DNA of 64,000 bases from Climacium dendroides (taxonomy: Eukaryota > Streptophyta > Bryopsida > Hypnales > Climaciaceae): NCBI GenBank assembly GCA_950106755.1, contig OX467083.1, positions 16,673,029 to 16,737,028 on the forward strand, in the 5' to 3' direction. The position numbers were made by a program, and so were the translations under genes. Numbering within the stretch: position 1 is the first letter of the stretch; each line of letters begins with the position of its first letter. Of this stretch, positions 58,748-64,000 are shown piece by piece. The notes below the pieces were generated by a model. That model had not been told where the DNA came from. It saw only the letters and a program-made list of their open reading frames with translations, and did not search any database.

Positions 58748-59480
58748 ATGCCCCAACTGAAGGAGATCATGAAGAACTGCGCTACTTACCATATGTGGAA
58801 AGAAATGTCTCTGTGTATGAAGAAATGCCAAAAGTGAAAGCCCAAATTTCCAAATTTCCTGCACTGGTTTACATGCCAACTGAAGGAGATCATGAAGAAC
58901 TGCGCTGTGGAAAAAAAGTCTCTGGGTATGAAGAATGCCAAAAGTGAAAGCCCAAATTTCCAAATATCCTGTACTGGTTTACATGCCAATTGAAGGAGGA
59001 TATGGAGATTGAATTGTGCTACTTAATTACCATATGTGGAAAGAAAAGTCTCTGTGTATGAAGAAATGCCAAAAGTGAAAGCCCAAATTTCCAAATTTCC
59101 TGCACTGGTTTACATGCCAACTGAAGGAGATCATGAAGAACTGCGCTGTGGAAAAAAAAGTCTCTGGGTATGAAGAATGCCAAAAGTGAAAGCCCAAATT
59201 TCCAAATATCCTGTACTGGTTTACATGCCAATTGAAGGAGGATATGGAGATTGAATTGCGCTACTTAATTACCATATGTGGAAAGAAAAGTCTCTGTGTA
59301 TGAAGAAATGCCAAAAGTGAAAGCCCAAATTTCCAAATATCCTGTACTGGTTTACATGCCAATTGAAGGAGGATATGGAGATTGAATTGTGCTACTTACC
59401 ATACGTGGAAAGAAAAGTCTCTGTGTATGAAGAAATGCCGAAAGTGAAAGCCCAAATTTTCCTACACCAAGCTCAGTTTA
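58748..59480. repeat. Higher-order tandem repeat, six units
   Basis: CATGCCAACTGAAGGAGATC or CATGCCAATTGAAGGAGGAT starts the units at 58872, 58982, 59113, 59224 and 59355, plus a first unit from about 58748. Spacings 110, 131, 111, 131 alternate, so the real period is a 241-242 bp dimer. Neither 110, 131 nor 241 is a multiple of three, so the overlapping open frames on both strands are by-products. Confidence 0.95.
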
Positions 59481-59558
59481 CATGTTTTCTGAGTGACTTC
59501 CGCGCAAGCCAGATTGACCTCTGAGGAAATGCGGGACTGTCCGGCACTGTCCAATATT

Positions 59559-59797
59559 GATCACTGTAGACACAAGGACTCAGTGACTGACCCTCACAAA
59601 TTTGTACTGAGGCAGGGATGTCGTCGTCAATTCGTACGGAATCGAGGGTTTTGCCTGGAATTTAGAATTGAGGAGCGAGATTCCCTTGCTGAGTAAGCTG
59701 AAGCAGGCGGATCACTGTAGACACAAGGACGAGTGACGTCCTCCTACATTTGTACGTGTGATCGAGGGTTTTGCCTGGAATTTGGAATTGAGGAGTG
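59559..59797. repeat. Direct duplication of about 0.13 kb, offset 151 bp
   Basis: GATCACTGTAGACACAAGGA at 59559 and 59710, and ATCGAGGGTTTTGCCTGGAA in both units, then TTGAGGAG. The spacer between the halves differs in length. GC-balanced DNA, no gene recognised. Confidence 0.85.
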
Positions 59798-59799
59798 TG

Positions 59800-60760
59800 C
59801 TGCATGCGCCAGTGGAGTGAGGATCGATCGAGAGACGGAGCAATTAGCGCGCGGATTCAACAGATGGTCAAATGACACAAGCTAGAATTGACGGACAGTA
59901 CTGCTGCGGTGCTGCCAACGTACTGCATAACATTATTAACGTTCCGTGGGGGTCCCTCTTGCTCTCCCCAAAAGGGGAAGCCCCAACAAAGCGACTAACC
60001 AAGTAAGTGTGACACTGTACTATGAACAGGAAAAGTGAATCATCTGTCCAACCGAGGCAGATTCAAGTTCCTCCACCAAGCCAATTACCACCAAGTCAAT
60101 TAGATGCCTGGGATTAACGTAATGCTCTCCCAGCCATCCATGGGGGAAGGATTATCCTTCCTCTGTCAGGGAAGGATTCTCCCGGTTAACAATGTGCAGT
60201 GCAGTCGGTCCACTACTGTAGCTCACTGCGGCACAGTGAATTCATTTGCAAACGGCTTCGTGGGATGCAAGCATGGGATCACGCACACGTGCTAGCGTCA
60301 GCTTACTTTCCGGTAACGTCCGGCGCGTGCGTCGTCCATGAATGAAGAGGAACCACGTACGCATGATCACTGTAGCTAGCTAGGCGGTCAATTCCATTCA
60401 GCGATTAGCGACTAAAGCCTGGTTAGCACGTCTCCTTTTCGAAATCCAACCGTAGTATTCGTTTTGGGGAGTTGAAAGAAGCCAAGTCTTCGGCCCAAAA
60501 GTGCTACAATTTCAAACCTGCATTCAACTCTCCGCAGTCGAGCGGAAGCGGGAAGGGTGTCTTTCGGCCAGGTGTTGTGCAGAAAAGAAACATAGATTCT
60601 GTCCACAAACTCGGGAAGAAATCAGGGGAGAATTTGCTATTACTGGCGATTTCAAATTCTCAATCGTAAGCGTCAAGTGAGTTAGATGATAGGCGCGGAG
60701 CCGCGGACGGGTGGGTGGGTTTGAAAACGAGGGCTTGGCCTGCCTTCAAAGAGACATAAG
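59800..60760. other. GC-balanced island, promoter-like in places
   Basis: CACGTG (G-box core) at 60286-60291 and a CCACGTAC nearby (60351). Overlapping frames of about 65 codons lie on both strands (60412-60606 -, 60472-60669 +), with no recognisable product. No TATA box can be tied to a gene. It may flank a gene outside the reach of simple frame reading. Confidence 0.3.
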
Positions 60761-61164
60761 GGAGGCAACCCATTTCTGACCAGCACTTGAAGCGGATACA
60801 CGTATTTGCAAGACCGGCAGGTTTCCATAGTGCCCATGTGCAGAAATAGAATTTTATAAGGTTTCCATAGTTTTCAGATTTTTACTTCTCAAAACATAAT
60901 TACTATTAAATTTTTTAGTTGAAGATTTTGTTCCACCTATTCTTGCTATATAGATAGACATTCCTATTTTCCCAACCAAGGGCTGGTTGCAATATTGAGA
61001 GTCTTGTAGTCAATCACAATGTGCCAACAATTGTGTTGGGAATTGGACTATGATTAATCATTATTAATCATTGTTAATCACCTCATGCATAGAACTACAC
61101 CACCCTATGATCGTTGATTAGGAATGGGTTGCTTCCCATAAGTACATAACATTCTTTGAAAAAA

Positions 61165-61266
61165 AAAGGTTTGTTCTCACTTGGTATTGAAGAGTGTTGT
61201 TACTGATGGTTTTAGGAACGGATTCAAACCAACTTTTCAATTGGATTCACATTGCAAACATCCCAT
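61165..61266. mobile_element. MITE family 4, degenerate copy 3
   Basis: Left AAAGGTTTGTTCTCACTTGG then TATTGAAGAGTGTTGTTACT, matching copy 1; right GGATTCACATTGCAAACATC, also matching copy 1 up to its end region. The terminal ACCTTTAA is lost. Confidence 0.65.
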
Positions 61267-61276
61267 AAAAGAGACA

Positions 61277-61610
61277 TAAGGTAGGAGGTTCTAAAAATGC
61301 ACGGGCTCTAAAATTGTCCACCTCCTCAAATGTACATTGTTTGTACATGTTGCTCTTTCATAGCCTTCAACAACATAGAAAGAGTGTGCATTTTGAGGAG
61401 GTGGGCGATTTTGGAGTCCTATGCCATTTCAACTTCAAAATTTCATAACTAATTCCACAAAGCTCCAAAAAATATGAAACAACTTGAGGAATAGATGCCA
61501 ATTCCACTTATCTTTCTAAGAAAATTTATTGAAAAATATTTCAAGAAGTTTCACCTCCCAAAAATTGAGTTCCATCTCTTAGGTGGGTAATTTATGAACC
61601 TCCTACCTTA
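61277..61610. mobile_element. MITE family 7 (TAAGGTAGGAGGTTC ends)
   Basis: Left TAAGGTAGGAGGTTCTAAAA, right TTTATGAACCTCCTACCTTA. A second inverted pair lies inside, CCACCTCCTCAAATGTACA against TGTGCATTTTGAGGAGGTGG. 334 bp. It lies directly right of family 4 copy 3. Single copy here, non-coding. Confidence 0.8.
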
Positions 61611-62394
61611 GCATTCACTACCCTCCACTAGGGTCAGAAAAAATTACAAAATAATTTAAAATATAAGTAAATATGACATTTAACTAAATTTTGAAAAATT
61701 ATAATGTGGCATAATTGAATAGTGTAAAAAATATTAATGAAAATAATCTCAATCCTTTAAAAAATCACTAAGTTGAAACTATGAGTATTAGTGAAGCCAT
61801 GAGTGTCGTTAGAACCCTAAGTGTTGGTAAAGCTTCTATTGTACTAAAGGTCACGAAATACTTTGAACCTTGTAAAAATGAACTTCCAATAATTCATAAT
61901 TGAATTAACCAAAGGAAAATCAACCAAAAAAGAAATGATTTTATATAGAGCCTAACAAATCTAACCCCAACATATAGTATTCTACATTACTTGTGTTGTC
62001 CTTCCTCCAATAGAATGATGTAGAATATTTCACATCATTTCATCCTCCATCGGTGGCTATGGGGACACATGACAAGAAATATGAGAATGGTAAGAGGTTT
62101 ACAAAAATAATTAGTAAAAAATCAATAATTAATATCAATAAAAGAAAAATAATGAAAAATAATCAATAAAAAACGTAGTAAAAAATGAAATAATCAAAAG
62201 CAATTTGTATGAAATGTAGTAATGAGTAGCATATAGTATTGTTAGATGAACTTCATGTAGAGGACTCAAAGCAACAATAGTGAAGGCTATTGAATGTTAT
62301 GACCCTCAACATCATCCCCATCTTCGAGTTTCAAAACTAACCCTTGGAGTTGGATTTTGAGCATTTTTAGAAAATGGGAAATAATACTTTGTGA
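61611..62394. other. No recognised feature
   Basis: AT-rich, with AAAAATCAATAATTAATAT-like low-complexity text near 62115-62190. No gene or element border seen. Confidence 0.4.
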
Positions 62395-62505
62395 TAGGGG
62401 GCCTCCTTGAAAGCAAGCAAAACTACATTTTCAAACCTTGCCATCATCAATCTACTTTGAGGCCCTCTAATGAAGTCTACTTTTGTTTATAGAGGTGGCC
62501 CCCTA
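62395..62505. mobile_element. MITE family 11 (TAGGGGGCC ends)
   Basis: Left TAGGGGGCCTCCTTGAAAGC, right TTTATAGAGGTGGCCCCCTA, its imperfect inverse; inner AAAACTACATTT against AAGTCTACTTTTG. 111 bp. Confidence 0.65.
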
Positions 62506-63105
62506 CATGAAAAACATAGTATATGCCATAATATTTTCATAACATTAAACTAAGTTTGAAGGCAATTGTGTCATTCTCTTTTGCAAATTATAAAGAAATG
62601 ATAAATATTAATCTAATAATAACTCAACTACACAATATTAGTGCTTTGATCGACTACAGAATATAAATATGGATGTGTGAAATTGATTAAAACAATTTTG
62701 TATTATGTCAAGTAATCTTCTAATTCTTAAGCCTCTTTGCTCTCAAAGATGATCTACCGATAAGTTGTAATGAAAAAAATTGGTGTTGTAGTGTCTTGGT
62801 AAGATCAAATCCAATGTTTAAGACAACTATATTACTATATCATTGGCTAATGAGGAGAAGATTGTAGCCCTTAATCCTTCTCTTCGTTCCAAACACCCAA
62901 AGATTCTTCCCTTATGACTATTGTAATTTTGAATCAAAAGATGAAATTAATTTTATAGTCCCATTCATTCATTTGGAACACAATTTAATTAAAGTGACTA
63001 GAGAAAAAACAACTCCAACTACAAATTTTGAATGGTTGACATACATTAAGTGTCTATTCATCCGAAGTCTCACGACTAACTCTTACAAGGTAGTAAGAGT
63101 GGCAT

Positions 63106-63345
63106 TGAACCCCTGAGCGCCCTAGCAACCCAAGTCTAGCCTCTCCAATTTGAAAAAAATGTTTGTGTTTGACTATTATAATCTTTTGAGTGGTACATGT
63201 CTTTTTCCCCACACCTCCGGGTCTCTCTTAACTACCAATCGGTACGGTTGAATTATGTGTATTTCTTACCAGGAGAAAGTTTGAATGGAATGAATTTGCA
63301 GAGGTCTGAATTTCACTAAATTTGCTCTGGGCGCTTAGGGGTTAA
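63106..63345. mobile_element. TTAA-bounded MITE (piggyBac-type ends), 240 bp
   Basis: Left TGAACCCCTGAGCGCCCTAG (TGAA for TTAA), right CTGGGCGCTTAGGGGTTAA. The inverted repeat extends about 24 bp (GAGCGCCC..GCAA). The first bases agree with the other TTAA-CCCCT elements but the rest differs, so it is a separate family using the same kind of end. Confidence 0.65.
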
Positions 63346-63480
63346 ACTATAAACCTTCATTAGAAATGAGATTCTACAAAAATGGGTTATTCGTTCATTA
63401 GGAAAGTTAAATTAATGGTATCATCATTACAAAACTCAAAATGATATAAAAAAAGTAGAAAGGAAGGAGGTGGATATGCT

Positions 63481-63870
63481 ATGGGAATCAAAATGACTAT
63501 ACTTTCAAGTTGTTTAGTTCATTTCCTTCACTTCGGGAATCCCCCAAGTAGACCTTTGTTACCCAAACAAGCATGTTACCTTGTCATAAAAAAATGCAGA
63601 ACTCTCTCCCACAACCTCTCCACTTGTGATGGTCCTTGGGTCAATTTTATGATTACTATCAGAAGGGGCACTCTCACTTTCACGTTACCTACAGTAGTCC
63701 ATTGCTCCCATTTAAAATTTTTTTTTTCCCCTTTCCATTTCCAAACGAATGAAGATATCTTCATTGCAAGAGAAGCACAAGTCACAAGCAACCTCACCGG
63801 CCAAAATTCCCTCACCGCTCTGGCTTTTACCGAGCTTCAGTTTTCACGACCAAGCCTCGCTCGCATCTAA
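63481..63870 (+). CDS. Possible coding frame, unknown product
   Basis: A 129-codon open frame entering a GC-balanced stretch at the window end. No domain, signal or splice site recognised. An overlapping minus-strand frame of 79 codons is equally open, which argues against strong coding constraint. AAATTTGGCTCGCG and AAATTTGGCTAGCG repeat at about 63870 and 63952. Confidence 0.2.
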   Translation: MGIKMTILSSCLVHFLHFGNPPSRPLLPKQACYLVIKKCRTLSHNLSTCDGPWVNFMITIRRGTLTFTLPTVVHCSHLKFFFSPFHFQTNEDIFIAREAQVTSNLTGQNSLTALAFTELQFSRPSLARI

Positions 63871-64000
63871 ATTTGGCTCGCGCGTGCTCCTTGCCTGGAC
63901 GAACTGGATCTGGAATTTTGCTTTTGTGGAAGAATCCTTCCTTCCGGCATTTAAATTTGGCTAGCGAGCTTACGTTTAGTGTGTTTATTGCGAGGAATAG

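Noticed and set aside
58675..59231. Repetitive open frames on both strands
   Set aside because: Created by the 110/131-bp tandem repeat; the periods are not multiples of three and the frames break from unit to unit.
1..64000. CRISPR array, operon, phage or bacterial defence system
   Set aside because: No spaced identical direct repeats of the right size, no clustered genes, and the overall make-up is eukaryotic repeat DNA.

Overview
This window is nuclear DNA of a eukaryote, most likely from the green plant lineage, and it is almost entirely repeats. No complete protein gene could be supported: the longest open frame is 169 codons, frames are short and scattered on both strands, and there are no operons, rRNA or tRNA genes. 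The plant assignment rests on several signs: a CCCTAAA-type telobox motif (48428-48446), a degenerate CCCTAA-like tract (42177-42255), CACTA-type and CTCCCTCC (mariner/Stowaway-type) inverted repeats, and very many small inverted-repeat elements (MITEs). A bryophyte, fern, lycophyte or streptophyte alga would all fit; the sequence does not settle which.

Layout. AT-rich repeat-filled DNA alternates with more GC-balanced islands (about 1.6-3.5, 19.5-22.2, 29.0-30.4, 33.9-36.4, 47.3-49.2, 59.5-60.8 and 63.5-64 kb). Three islands (A 19.5-22.2, B 29.0-30.4, C 33.9-36.4 kb) share sequence blocks in the same order and look like diverged copies of one segment. The AT-rich part contains at least eleven TIR/MITE families, several diverged 0.3-1.2 kb dispersed duplicates, a 718-bp tandem duplication inside a TA-flanked element (16.4-18.0 kb), and a higher-order tandem repeat (58.7-59.5 kb).

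The most informative content is mobile. (1) A decayed piggyBac-type transposase lies at 45.06-46.54 kb (+). Around it are at least eight MITEs whose ends read TTAA then CCCYTRAAGG-like, the piggyBac TTAA signature. Two of them (11.9-13.2 and 49.4-50.8 kb) are the same nested composite, one MITE inserted into the TTAA of another. The copy at 33.19-33.41 kb is the empty-site form. (2) A decayed LINE (non-LTR retrotransposon) runs at about 51.75-57.45 kb (+). Its reverse transcriptase is recognisable in pieces and is split by at least three later insertions, including a 522-bp TIR element and a piggyBac-type MITE. (3) A 790-bp CACTA-like element (3.5-4.3 kb) interrupts the edge of a possible coding remnant.

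The window therefore reads as layered transposon history rather than as a set of cooperating genes. Five MITE families share the end hexamer TAAGGT and may answer to one unknown transposase, which is the best lead towards something undescribed. Coordinates of repeat boundaries are by eye and usually good to a few bases where a terminal motif is named, and to tens of bases otherwise.
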